Assembly (NCBI GenBank): GCA_900755085.1
Contig: CAAEFF010000007.1
Span: forward strand, 1 to 35,531
DNA from: an uncultured Streptococcus sp.
GTDB taxonomy: Bacteria; Bacillota; Bacilli; Lactobacillales; Streptococcaceae
DNA length: 35,531 nt
Direction: 5' to 3'
Below the pieces are notes generated by a model that saw only the letters and a program-made list of their open reading frames with translations, made no database searches and was not told the origin of the DNA. This document shows positions 14,767 to 23,037 of the stretch, one piece after another; within the stretch, counting starts at the first letter, position 1, and the number at the start of each line of letters is the position of its first letter. The translations under genes and the position numbers were made by a program.

Positions 14767-15507
14767 TTAGTGTAAGAAGCGTTGAAGGAATTCCTTGGTC
14801 CGTTCTTCTTTGGGATTACTAAAGATTTCTTTTGGATCTCCCTGCTCAGCAATGACCCCCTTGTCCATGAAGATGACACGACTAGAGACATCGCGAGCAA
14901 ATTCCATTTCGTGGGTGACAACAATCATGGTGAGACCTTCTTTTGCCAGGTCCTGCATGATTTTCAAGACTTCTCCAACCATTTCTGGATCTAGGGCAGA
15001 AGTGGGTTCATCGAAGAGAATGGCATCAGGATCCATAGAGAGGGCACGTGCGATAGCGACCCGTTGCTTTTGACCACCTGAAAGTTGTTTCGGACGGGCA
15101 GCCCAATATTGAGATCCCATACCGACTTTTTCAAGGTTTTCTTTGGCAACTTTTTCTGCGGTTTCACGATCACGCTTGAGGACAGTTGTTTGTGCAACGA
15201 TCGTATTTTCCAAGACGTTTAAATTTTCGAAGAGATTAAAGCTTTGGAAAACCATTCCTAATTTCTCGCGGTAGTGGGTAAGATCATACTCAGGATCAAG
15301 AACATTTTGTCCACGATAGAGAATCTCTCCAGCTGTAGGAGTTTCTAGAAGATTGATGGAGCGAAGGAAGGTTGATTTTCCGCTACCAGAGCTCCCGATG
15401 ATGGAGATCACCTCTCCTTTTTCAACCGTAAGGGAAATATCTTTCAAAACCTCATTTTGACCATAAGATTTTTTTAAATGTTGGATTTCAAGAATTTTTT
15501 CTGCCAT
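14767..15507 (-). CDS. Polar amino-acid ABC transporter, ATP-binding protein (GlnQ type)
   Basis: A 246-residue ATPase of the polar amino-acid uptake family. Walker A GSSGSGKST is at 38-46, the Q loop in VFQSFNLF near 86-92, the signature LSGGQKQR at 141-148, Walker B AILFDEP at 161-167, and the switch histidine in VVTHEMEF. It energises the fused binding-protein/permease encoded upstream, whose stop overlaps this start by 1 nt (TAATG). AAGGAGG lies just before the ATG. Glutamine is the usual substrate guess for such pairs, but the sequence does not settle it. Confidence 0.93.
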   Translation of the reverse strand: MAEKILEIQHLKKSYGQNEVLKDISLTVEKGEVISIIGSSGSGKSTFLRSINLLETPTAGEILYRGQNVLDPEYDLTHYREKLGMVFQSFNLFENLNVLENTIVAQTTVLKRDRETAEKVAKENLEKVGMGSQYWAARPKQLSGGQKQRVAIARALSMDPDAILFDEPTSALDPEMVGEVLKIMQDLAKEGLTMIVVTHEMEFARDVSSRVIFMDKGVIAEQGDPKEIFSNPKEERTKEFLQRFLH

Positions 15508-17069
15508 TATTTCACCTCCTTGACTTGCATTTGATTGGCACCTGTAGTATAGGTATCAGAATCTAAGCGACGTTCGATGTAGCGAAGGATTCGTGTGATA
15601 GTAAAGGTGAGAACGAAGTAAATCACAGCAATGATCGTAAAGGTTGGGAAGTATTGGTAGTTTTGAGTTGCGACCGTATTTCCTGTAAAGTACAGTTCAA
15701 CTACAGAGATAACATTCAAAACAGATGTATCCTTGATGTTAATAACAAATTCATTCCCTGTTGCTGGCAAGATATTGCGAACAACCTGTGGAAGGACGAC
15801 CTTGCGCATGGTTTGTCCATGGGTCATTCCTAGAGCAGTCGCTGCTTCAAACTGACCTGGATCAACTGCTAAGATCCCACCACGAACAATCTCACTCATA
15901 TAAGCTCCGGTATTGATGGATACGATAAAGATGGCGGCCCAGGTACGATCCAAGGAAATGTTGAAGGCTTGGGCGGAACCGTAGAAAATGACCATGGATT
16001 GAACGATCATCGGAGTTCCACGGAAGATTTCAATGTAGACATTGAGGAACCAACCAAAGGCAGTTTGGCATCCAGCAAGGAATTTATTTTTAGCCTTTGG
16101 AGCTGTCCGGAAGACACCGATTAACAAACCGATAATCAACCCAGCGATAGTTCCAGTCATAGAGATTAAGAGGGTCATTCCAGTTCCCCGTAAGAACTGT
16201 GGGCCATTATCCTTTAAAATCTTCATCATTTGGCTAAAGAATGTCTGCTTATCATCACTAGCATCACTGGAAGCTGGTTGCTTCTTAATCATATCATCCA
16301 TGAGTTTGACTTGGTCTTCAGACGAAATCTTAGCTAGTGCGGCATTGACTTGGTCAATTCTAGTGTCACCCTTCTTCATCCCGATAGCGATAGTCGCATC
16401 TTCTTCCCCAACTTCAAATCCTTTTTTGAATTGAATCATCTTAAATTTAGAATTAGCGGACTCGGCGGTTAGGGCTTCGGGACGTTCAGAAACATAGGCA
16501 TCAATAACACCCGATTCTAAAGCTTGACGCATCTGGGCAAAATCACCCATTGCAGTTTCTTGTTTCGCACCCTTGAGTTGGGAAATGAGAGAATAGAGGT
16601 AGACCCCTTGTTGAGAGGTGACCTTTGCATCCTTAAAGTCATCTAGACTAGTGGCGTTTGCATAGTTTCCGTCTTTACGAACGAGCATGACCGGTTCACT
16701 GGTATAGTAGCTCTTGGAGAAGGCGACCTCTTTTTTACGTTCAGCAGTTGGACTCATCCCAGCGATAATCATATCGATTTTACCAGAAGTGAGGGCTGGA
16801 ATTAAACCGTTCCAAGATGTTTTTACGATCAGAGGTTTTTTACCTAACTCCTCAGCAACTTTTTTGGCAATTTGGACATCGTACCCATTAGCATATTGAT
16901 TGGTACCGTCAATTTTAACAGCTCCATTTGCATCATCTTCTTGGGTCCAGTTGAAAGGAGCGTAGGCCGCTTCCATTCCGATTCGTAAATAGTCATCTGC
17001 ATGAGCAACCTGTGTGATCCCCAGGCAAATGAAAAGCCCCGTTAAGAGCGCGAATAATGTTTTTTTCAT
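15507..17069 (-). CDS. Amino-acid ABC transporter, fused substrate-binding protein and permease (GlnP-like)
   Basis: A 520-residue protein. It has a Sec signal peptide (about 1-24, ending VAHA) with no lipobox cysteine. One periplasmic-type binding domain (about 27-265) starts LRIGMEAAYAPFNW, and a His/Glu/Gln permease domain (about 290-510) contains the cytoplasmic coupling motif around AATALGMTHGQTMRKVVLP. The binding domain is therefore tethered to the channel; this form has a single binding domain. GAGGAGA precedes the ATG. It is convergent with the small HTH-like gene and divergent from the DUF2207 gene. Confidence 0.93.
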   Translation of the reverse strand: MKKTLFALLTGLFICLGITQVAHADDYLRIGMEAAYAPFNWTQEDDANGAVKIDGTNQYANGYDVQIAKKVAEELGKKPLIVKTSWNGLIPALTSGKIDMIIAGMSPTAERKKEVAFSKSYYTSEPVMLVRKDGNYANATSLDDFKDAKVTSQQGVYLYSLISQLKGAKQETAMGDFAQMRQALESGVIDAYVSERPEALTAESANSKFKMIQFKKGFEVGEEDATIAIGMKKGDTRIDQVNAALAKISSEDQVKLMDDMIKKQPASSDASDDKQTFFSQMMKILKDNGPQFLRGTGMTLLISMTGTIAGLIIGLLIGVFRTAPKAKNKFLAGCQTAFGWFLNVYIEIFRGTPMIVQSMVIFYGSAQAFNISLDRTWAAIFIVSINTGAYMSEIVRGGILAVDPGQFEAATALGMTHGQTMRKVVLPQVVRNILPATGNEFVINIKDTSVLNVISVVELYFTGNTVATQNYQYFPTFTIIAVIYFVLTFTITRILRYIERRLDSDTYTTGANQMQVKEVK

Positions 17070-17101
17070 TTTTTCTCCTCTTCCTTATTTTAACTTCTCC
17101 T

Positions 17102-17130
17102 ATTGTACAGTAAAATAGGCTGCATTTCAA
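17102..17130 (-). promoter_or_regulatory. Promoter of the amino-acid ABC operon (minus strand)
   Basis: Read on the minus strand, TTGAAA (plus 17125-17130) and TACAAT (plus 17102-17107) are 17 bp apart. Confidence 0.7.
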
Positions 17131-17156
17131 ACATGGTCCTCTTTTTATTTAAAAAA

Positions 17157-17165
17157 TGCTATAAT
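17157..17165 (+). promoter_or_regulatory. Extended -10 promoter of the DUF2207 gene
   Basis: TGCTATAAT gives a consensus -10 (17160-17165) with a TGn extension. The -35 region is poor. It is back-to-back with the minus-strand promoter at 17102-17130. Confidence 0.6.
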
Positions 17166-17186
17166 AATACAAAGGAGCGTGATCAA

Positions 17187-19094
17187 ATGAAAAAGTATTT
17201 GTATGTTTTTTTCGCCTTTCTGGCCTGCCTTTTTGTCAGTCAGAATGTCCATGCATCTAGTCCATCTTATGATGTACTTTACTATGGTGGAACCTTGACC
17301 TTGGACACCTGGGACGATGCCACCTATGAGGAAGAACTGGTTTATTATTTCAAAGATTCTTATAGAGGGCAGTATGTCAGTCTAGGAACTGCGGGCAACA
17401 TGCCACAAGGGTTTGCAATTGAGATACCGCCAAAGGTTGAGGTGGAAGGTCGTGATCTTCAAAGAGAACCCGAGATTACGAATCTAGGTGATGGCTACCG
17501 AGTGAAAATTTATAACAGTGGTGTAGCGACAGATACTGTCAAAATTAAAGTTACATGGAAATTAAAAAATCTCCTCTATTCACACAAGGATATCTTGGAG
17601 TTGAACTGGAAACCGATCACAGATGGCGATCAGAAGGTGGACGAGGTTCAATTTCGTGTTATTCCTAAGTTTGCACCAGCCAATGCCCAATCGGAACTGT
17701 ATATCCATACAGCCTTTATGGGACCGGATGTGACTGTAAAAAAAGAAGATGGAATCTATTCTGCTACTTTCTATAACTTAGGCAAGGGAAAAGCTGTGGA
17801 GTTGTATGGTTACTGGTTGAAGTCAGACCTAACTACTTTGTATGATTCTGGTCGAAATACAGGATTAACCAAATTGGATGAATTTCACAAGAACCAAGCT
17901 AAAATTGAACAGGAAAAATACTGGACACGCATGTTTTGGAACTGGATCTTGCCAGCCTTCATTATTGCACTCTGGCTTCTTTCTCTCTTGGGTCGCAATC
18001 GGTTCAAAAAAATGATTTGGCCTGGTGTGACCTATCCGACTGATACTCGTCTTTACGAGATTCCACAGGACATTGCACCTCTTGTCATGAGCTCGGTTGT
18101 TTATTCAGCTGAATTAGACGAGGCCTCCCCGACCAATAAAGAGAAGGCGACTCCGCCGGTGTTTACATTTGAAAAAATGCTTCAAGCTACATTGCTGGAT
18201 TTGATGGATCGTGGAGTGATTGTCTACGAGCAACAAGGAAATGAAGTCGTTTTGACCAGGAAGTCTCATGGACATGTGGATGATTTTGAACGCTCCTTTA
18301 TGAATATGGCTTTTGGGGATCAAGTTTCCTGTCCTGTTAACCGTCTTTTTGAGAATTATAAATTTAGTGATGATGTATACAAACATGCCAAAAAAGCAGA
18401 TCAAGATGCCATTCGTTCACTAGGAAGTTGGGCTCAGGGTCGATTTGATACGGCTGTCAACCAAGTGGCCCGAGATGTTCATCGCAAGGTGGAAAATCTC
18501 CATTTGCCAAGCTACTATCGCCCTTTAGAGGCAAAAGAAGAAGCGCAAGCTAGACGAAGTCTCTTCTTTGGTTGGGCTGCTTGGTTTATCGCCCTTGGAG
18601 CAGAAATCTTTGCTATCTTTGGGATGGGTTGGTTCTCTGTTCCTTGTTTGATAGGGATCCTCATACTTTGGTTTATGCCAGTACGCTTCAATGGTGTCTT
18701 TAAGGCCTGCCTACGAGATGGGGTTGTCAATCTTGCGGGAGCTGAGCAACGCTATTACTGGGATAGTTTTGGTCGGATGTTGAAAGAAATTGCCCACCTT
18801 AACGATGCAGAGTTGCAGTCTCTGGTCCTATGGAACCGCTTATTGGTTTATGCGGCCTTGTATGGTGTAGCCGATCAGGTTACAAAGGTCATGAAACTTC
18901 GGAATATTCATTTAGAAAATCAAGCCTTAAACGCCTTCGTTTACACCCCGTTCTATCATGATGTGACCCACTCAAGTCATGCCATGTCTACTTATGGATC
19001 GACAGCATCGACGGCTAGTCATTTCACAGTTTCCTCTGGTAGTGGAGGAGGTTTCTCTGGCGGAGGAGGCGGAGGAGGCTTTGGCGCCTTCTAA
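17187..19094 (+). CDS. DUF2207 membrane protein with glycine-rich tail
   Basis: A 635-residue protein of unknown function. It has a signal peptide (1-23, cut after VHA) and an extracellular beta-rich DUF2207 domain (about 25-240, beginning 'YDVLYYGGTLTLD'). A membrane helix (about 250-269), a cytosolic stretch with a winged-helix-like feel (about 325-450), two further helices (about 459-479 and 481-498) and a C-terminal domain follow. The end is a glycine/serine run finishing GGGFGAF, typical of this family. The ATG at 17187 was chosen because AAGGAG lies upstream and it opens a clean signal peptide; the longer frame from 17103 has neither. Confidence 0.85.
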   Translation: MKKYLYVFFAFLACLFVSQNVHASSPSYDVLYYGGTLTLDTWDDATYEEELVYYFKDSYRGQYVSLGTAGNMPQGFAIEIPPKVEVEGRDLQREPEITNLGDGYRVKIYNSGVATDTVKIKVTWKLKNLLYSHKDILELNWKPITDGDQKVDEVQFRVIPKFAPANAQSELYIHTAFMGPDVTVKKEDGIYSATFYNLGKGKAVELYGYWLKSDLTTLYDSGRNTGLTKLDEFHKNQAKIEQEKYWTRMFWNWILPAFIIALWLLSLLGRNRFKKMIWPGVTYPTDTRLYEIPQDIAPLVMSSVVYSAELDEASPTNKEKATPPVFTFEKMLQATLLDLMDRGVIVYEQQGNEVVLTRKSHGHVDDFERSFMNMAFGDQVSCPVNRLFENYKFSDDVYKHAKKADQDAIRSLGSWAQGRFDTAVNQVARDVHRKVENLHLPSYYRPLEAKEEAQARRSLFFGWAAWFIALGAEIFAIFGMGWFSVPCLIGILILWFMPVRFNGVFKACLRDGVVNLAGAEQRYYWDSFGRMLKEIAHLNDAELQSLVLWNRLLVYAALYGVADQVTKVMKLRNIHLENQALNAFVYTPFYHDVTHSSHAMSTYGSTASTASHFTVSSGSGGGFSGGGGGGGFGAF

Positions 19095-19165
19095 GTAGCG
19101 CTGAGAATGGTCTTGGTCGCTCTTTCCCTTCTAGTTTAGAGGGCCTGGTCCAGTCCATAGATTTA

Positions 19166-19174
19166 TGATATAAT
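19166..19174 (+). promoter_or_regulatory. Extended -10 promoter of uppP
   Basis: TGATATAAT gives a consensus -10 (19169-19174) with TGn. No clear -35 is seen. The preceding 100 nt contain a weak hairpin (19126-19143) without a T run. Confidence 0.6.
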
Positions 19175-19202
19175 AGAGCAAATGTAAGTTTAGGAGAAAA
19201 AG

Positions 19203-20039
19203 ATGTTTCTGATCGAATTAATCAAGGCGGTTCTTTTTGGGATTGTCGAGGGGATTACAGAATGGTTACCGATCTCAAGTACAGGTCACTTGATTCTGTT
19301 ACAGGATTTTGTGCAGTTTAAAAATCAAGATCCAGCCTTTATGGAGATGTTCAATGTCGTGATCCAATTGGGTGCGATTCTAGCAGTTGTGGTGATTTAT
19401 TTTGATAAATTGTATCCCTTCAAACCTGGGAAATCTCCACTAGAAGTACGTCGAACTTGGCAATTATGGGCAAAAGTTGCGGTTGCAACCCTCCCGCTTG
19501 TCTTTGTTTTTAAATTGGATGATTGGTTTGAGGCGCATTTCCACAATTCGATTTCCGTTGCGATTATGTTGATCACCTACGGGATTGCCTTTATCTATCT
19601 GGAAAGACGGGAACAGGTTGAGCCAGCAGTAACGGAATTGCATAAGTTACCTTATCGAACAGCTCTTTATATTGGACTATTCCAAGTTTTATCGCTATTT
19701 CCAGGAACAAGCCGTTCAGGCGCTACGATTGTAGGGGGCTTGATCAATGGTGTTAGCCGTCCAGTCGTGACAGAATTCACCTTTTATCTGGGAATTCCAG
19801 CTATGTTTGGGGCTAGCCTCTTAAAGGTTGGGAAATTCGCACTTGGCGGGCATTCACTTGCACTAGGGCAACTCTTTATTCTACTGGTAGCGATGGGAGT
19901 AGCCTTCGTAGTCAGCATGTACGCCATCCGCTTCTTGACAGATTATGTGAAAAATCATGATTTCACCGTCTTTGGGAAATACCGGATTGTTCTTGGTTTC
20001 ATCTTGCTATTGTATGGACTCTTCCGTGTTATTTTCTAA
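19203..20039 (+). CDS. uppP: Undecaprenyl-diphosphatase UppP (BacA)
   Basis: A 278-residue integral membrane enzyme that removes a phosphate from undecaprenyl diphosphate to recycle the lipid carrier for peptidoglycan and wall polysaccharides; it also confers bacitracin tolerance. Conserved active-site pieces are visible: EGITEWLPISSTGH (E16, E20, S26, H29) and PGTSRSG (167-173, with R171). About eight membrane helices and the normal length. It lies upstream of a wall-polysaccharide initiating transferase that uses the same lipid carrier, separated by mecA. Confidence 0.96.
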   Translation: MFLIELIKAVLFGIVEGITEWLPISSTGHLILLQDFVQFKNQDPAFMEMFNVVIQLGAILAVVVIYFDKLYPFKPGKSPLEVRRTWQLWAKVAVATLPLVFVFKLDDWFEAHFHNSISVAIMLITYGIAFIYLERREQVEPAVTELHKLPYRTALYIGLFQVLSLFPGTSRSGATIVGGLINGVSRPVVTEFTFYLGIPAMFGASLLKVGKFALGGHSLALGQLFILLVAMGVAFVVSMYAIRFLTDYVKNHDFTVFGKYRIVLGFILLLYGLFRVIF

Positions 20040-20071
20040 GAGAACGGTTGAACTTGATCAAATTATTTTTC

Positions 20072-20103
20072 GAGGTTGGAGACTTTTGTCCCGACCTCTT
20101 TTC
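20072..20103 (+). terminator. Terminator of uppP
   Basis: GAGGTTGG(A)GAC pairs with GTCCCGACCTC (20088-20098) around TTTT, with one bulged A and a G-U pair, then T-rich sequence. It is a diverged copy of the hairpin at 107-132. Confidence 0.75.
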
Positions 20104-20117
20104 GATGCATCCTTTTT

Positions 20118-20146
20118 TTGAATTCTATCCAATTTTTTAGTATAAT
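20118..20146 (+). promoter_or_regulatory. Promoter of mecA and the RgpG-like gene
   Basis: TTGAAT (20118-20123) and TATAAT (20141-20146) are 17 bp apart. Confidence 0.75.
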
Positions 20147-20174
20147 AGTAAGACTAGAAGTATGAGGTTATGCT

Positions 20175-20912
20175 ATGAAGATGAAGCAAATTAGTGATTC
20201 AACAATTAAGATCACGATCCAACTAGAAGACTTAGAAGAACGTGGGATGGAAATTGCTGATTTTCTTGTCCCACAAGAAAAAACAGAAGAATTTTTCTAC
20301 GCTATTTTGGATGAGCTCGAAATGCCTGAAAGCTTCCTGGATAGCGGGATGCTGAGTTTTCGTGTGACACCAAAACCAGATAAATTGGATGTTTTTGTTA
20401 CTAAATCAAAAATTGACCAACAATTGGATTTTGAGGATTTGTCAGATCTTCCTGATATGGAAGAGTTGTCACGCATGACGCCAGATGAATTTATCAAAAC
20501 CCTAGAAAAAACAATCTCTGATAAGACAAAAGGGGATGCAGAAGCCATTCACCATTTGGAACAAGAAGAGTTACGTGACAATCAAGAACAAGATCCTACA
20601 TCTGAAGCTCCAGTAAGTCAGTATATTTATTACATTTTGCGTTTTTCAAATATCCAACAAGCAGTTGCCTTTTCAAAAACGGTAAGCTTTCCAGTGGATA
20701 CTTCTGAATTATACAAAATGGGGTCTGATTATTATTTAACTGTCTTGATCGATACAGAGGATCAACCAAATCAATATCCAACCTGGTTACTTGCTATCAT
20801 TCGGGAGTATGCGGATGATTCAGAAGTGACACGGGCCGTTCTGCAGGAACATGGTCATTTATTAATGGTGTCTGGTGCGATTGAGAATTTGAAGAAAGTT
20901 GCTAGCTTATGA
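20175..20912 (+). CDS. mecA: Adaptor protein MecA
   Basis: A 245-residue ClpC adaptor that delivers substrates (such as ComX/ComW in streptococci) to ClpCP. The N-terminal target-binding part (about 1-85, MKMKQISDSTIKITI...FFYAILDELEMP) and the C-terminal ClpC-binding domain (about 148-245, YIYYILRFSNIQQAVAF) flank an acidic linker with 'DLPDMEELSRMTPDEFIKTLE' and an E/Q-rich stretch. The match to streptococcal MecA is strong throughout. This is not the staphylococcal methicillin-resistance gene of the same name. Its stop overlaps the next start (ATGA). Confidence 0.95.
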   Translation: MKMKQISDSTIKITIQLEDLEERGMEIADFLVPQEKTEEFFYAILDELEMPESFLDSGMLSFRVTPKPDKLDVFVTKSKIDQQLDFEDLSDLPDMEELSRMTPDEFIKTLEKTISDKTKGDAEAIHHLEQEELRDNQEQDPTSEAPVSQYIYYILRFSNIQQAVAFSKTVSFPVDTSELYKMGSDYYLTVLIDTEDQPNQYPTWLLAIIREYADDSEVTRAVLQEHGHLLMVSGAIENLKKVASL

Positions 20913-22066
20913 TGTCCTTTTCCTTGCAATTTGTTCTGGTGCTGATTGGAACTTTTATGATTGCCTTGGTATTGACGCCCTTGGTTCGCCTATTCTCCTT
21001 TAAGATTGATGCCGTAGATTATCCGAATGCGCGTCGGATCAATACCAAGCCCATGCCAAGCGCGGGTGGACTGTCTATTGTGATTGCTTTTTCAATTGCG
21101 ACTCTTGTGTTTATTCCTATGCTGACATCCACTACCGCACCAATCAAAAGTTACCTATCTTATACCTTGCCGGTCGTGGGCGCAGGATGGATTATCGCTC
21201 TCACAGGCTTGATCGATGATGTAAAAGAATTGTCTGCCAAGAAAAAGATGATCGGTATCCTGCTGGCAGCGAGTCTGGTCTGGTTTTTGACAGATTTTCG
21301 TCTAAATGATTTTAAGATTCCATTCGGTGGGCCCTTACTTCATTTTGAACCATGGCTATCGTATCTTTTGACAGTGATTTGGATTGTTGCCATTACCAAT
21401 GCGGTCAATCTGATTGATGGATTAGATGGCTTGGTGAGTGGGGTCTCTATTATTTCCCTAGTAACAATGGGGATTGTGTCCTATTTCTTTCTACCAGTAC
21501 CCAATCTCTTTCTGACCATGACGATCTTTGTCTTGGTTGCGTCCATCGCAGGTTTCTTTCCCTTTAACTACCATCCAGCCATTCTCTATCTGGGAGACAC
21601 CGGTGCCTTGTTTATCGGATTCATGATTTCTGTCTTGTCCTTGCAAGGTTTGAAAAATGCAACGGCAGTTGCGGTAGTCACGCCAATGATTATCCTCGGA
21701 GTGCCGATTACAGATACCTTTTTAGCCATTATCCGTCGGACCCTATCTGGTCAAAAATTTTATAAACCGGATCGCAATCACTTGCACCACCGACTGCTGT
21801 CTCTGGGCTTGACACATCGGGGAACTGTACTTGTGATCTATGGAATTTCGATGATTTTCTCCTTAATTTCTCTCTTGCTCAACATCTCGAGTCGCATTGG
21901 GGGCGTCCTACTTGTGATCGGGCTCTTGTTTGGAGTAGAGTTGTTAGCAGAATTGATCGGGGTACTGGGTCCACATCATAGTCCTTTGTTAAATGTTCTG
22001 CGCTATATAGGGAATTCTTCCTACCGGGAGGAAGTTCGTCAAAAACGAAAAGAAAAAACTAAATAA
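20909..22066 (+). CDS. rgpG: Polyprenyl-phosphate sugar-1-phosphate transferase (RgpG/TagO/WecA type)
   Basis: A 385-residue multi-pass membrane enzyme of the MraY/WecA superfamily. It transfers a sugar-1-phosphate, probably GlcNAc-1-P, to undecaprenyl phosphate, starting wall polysaccharide synthesis. Catalytic motifs: DDVKEL (D103, D104), NAVNLIDGLDGL (164-175), GDTGALFIGF and DRNHLHHRL near 290. The gene order mecA-rgpG-suf is also found in S. mutans, where RgpG starts rhamnose-glucose polysaccharide; the symbol rests on that. Start ATG 20909 overlaps mecA by 4 nt; the very next codon is also ATG. Confidence 0.85.
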   Translation: MMSFSLQFVLVLIGTFMIALVLTPLVRLFSFKIDAVDYPNARRINTKPMPSAGGLSIVIAFSIATLVFIPMLTSTTAPIKSYLSYTLPVVGAGWIIALTGLIDDVKELSAKKKMIGILLAASLVWFLTDFRLNDFKIPFGGPLLHFEPWLSYLLTVIWIVAITNAVNLIDGLDGLVSGVSIISLVTMGIVSYFFLPVPNLFLTMTIFVLVASIAGFFPFNYHPAILYLGDTGALFIGFMISVLSLQGLKNATAVAVVTPMIILGVPITDTFLAIIRRTLSGQKFYKPDRNHLHHRLLSLGLTHRGTVLVIYGISMIFSLISLLLNISSRIGGVLLVIGLLFGVELLAELIGVLGPHHSPLLNVLRYIGNSSYREEVRQKRKEKTK

Positions 22067-22085
22067 GAATAGTTCTAATCAAAAG

Positions 22086-22108
22086 AAAAGCCATTTAGGC
22101 TTTTTTTT
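22086..22108 (+). terminator. Terminator of the RgpG-like gene
   Basis: AAAAGCC (22086-22092) pairs with GGCTTTT (22098-22104) around ATTTA, followed by more T. Confidence 0.75.
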
Positions 22109-22200
22109 GATATACTTGAAAAGTAAAAAAATACTTTGTGATGAAGGAATCTTTGCTTTGAGAACCTTCTAGACTTCAAAGTAAAAAGAAAGGGAATGCA

Positions 22201-22971
22201 ATGTCGACATTAGAAATTAAAGACCTTCACGTTGAAATTGAAGGCAAAGAAATTTTAAAAGGTGTAAACCTGACCCTAAAAACTGGTGAGATCGCAGCCA
22301 TCATGGGACCAAACGGAACAGGGAAATCTACTCTGTCAGCTGCCATTATGGGAAATCCAAATTATGAAGTAACCAAAGGGGAGATTCTCTTTGATGGTGT
22401 CAACATCTTGGAATTGGAAGTAGACGAACGTGCACGGATGGGCTTGTTCCTTGCTATGCAATACCCTTCAGAAATCCCAGGGATTACCAATGCAGAATTT
22501 TTACGTGCAGCCATGAATGCTGGTAAAGAAGAGGACGAGAAGATCTCTATTCGTGATTTCATCAAAAAATTGGATGAAAAGATGGAACTGCTCAACATGA
22601 AAGAAGAAATGGCAGAACGCTATTTGAACGAAGGGTTCTCAGGTGGTGAGAAAAAACGCAATGAAATCCTTCAATTGTTGATGTTGGAACCAACATTTGC
22701 CCTTTTGGATGAAATTGACTCTGGTTTGGATATTGATGCTCTTAAGGTCGTATCTAAAGGGGTTAATGCAATGCGGGGTGAAGGTTTTGGAGCGATGATC
22801 ATCACCCACTACCAACGTTTGTTGAACTACATTACTCCAGATGTCGTCCATGTCATGATGGAAGGCCGTGTCGTGCTTTCAGGTGGGCCAGAATTGGCTG
22901 CACGCTTGGAACGTGAAGGATATGCCCAACTCGCAGAAGAACTCGGTTACGACTATAAAGAAGAACTATAA
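22201..22971 (+). CDS. sufC: SUF Fe-S cluster assembly ATPase SufC
   Basis: A 256-residue ABC-type ATPase, soluble, forming the SufBCD scaffold on which Fe-S clusters are built. Walker A GPNGTGKST (36-44), signature FSGGEKKR, and the diagnostic Walker B/D-loop LLDEIDSGLDIDAL are present. First gene of sufCDSUB. The upstream 90 nt have TTGATA (22108-22113) and possible -10 boxes but no clear promoter pair; the short repeats AAAGTA/TACTTT there may be regulatory. The ribosome site GAAAGGGA is modest. Confidence 0.96.
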   Translation: MSTLEIKDLHVEIEGKEILKGVNLTLKTGEIAAIMGPNGTGKSTLSAAIMGNPNYEVTKGEILFDGVNILELEVDERARMGLFLAMQYPSEIPGITNAEFLRAAMNAGKEEDEKISIRDFIKKLDEKMELLNMKEEMAERYLNEGFSGGEKKRNEILQLLMLEPTFALLDEIDSGLDIDALKVVSKGVNAMRGEGFGAMIITHYQRLLNYITPDVVHVMMEGRVVLSGGPELAARLEREGYAQLAEELGYDYKEEL

Positions 22972-22975
22972 CCTG

Positions 22976-23000
22976 ATGACAAGTGATCTAATGTTGTCAT
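22976..23000 (+). other. Hairpin in the sufC-sufD gap
   Basis: ATGACAA (22976-22982) and TTGTCAT (22994-23000) form a 7-bp inverted repeat in the 66-nt spacer. There is no T run, so it is not a terminator; it could affect mRNA stability or processing. Confidence 0.35.
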
Positions 23001-23037
23001 AAAATCAAACAGATAGTATCTTTATTAGGAGAAAAAA

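Noticed and set aside
16042..16434. Plus-strand open frame of 130 codons
   Set aside because: It is antisense to the conserved permease/binding-protein fusion and shows no recognisable protein.
19126..19143. Hairpin CCCTTCTA/TAGAGGG after the DUF2207 gene
   Set aside because: It has a bulge and no T run, so it cannot be called a terminator.
22108..22144. Promoter for sufC
   Set aside because: TTGATA and TTGAAA are both present, but neither has a convincing -10 at 16-18 bp; not reported as a separate feature.
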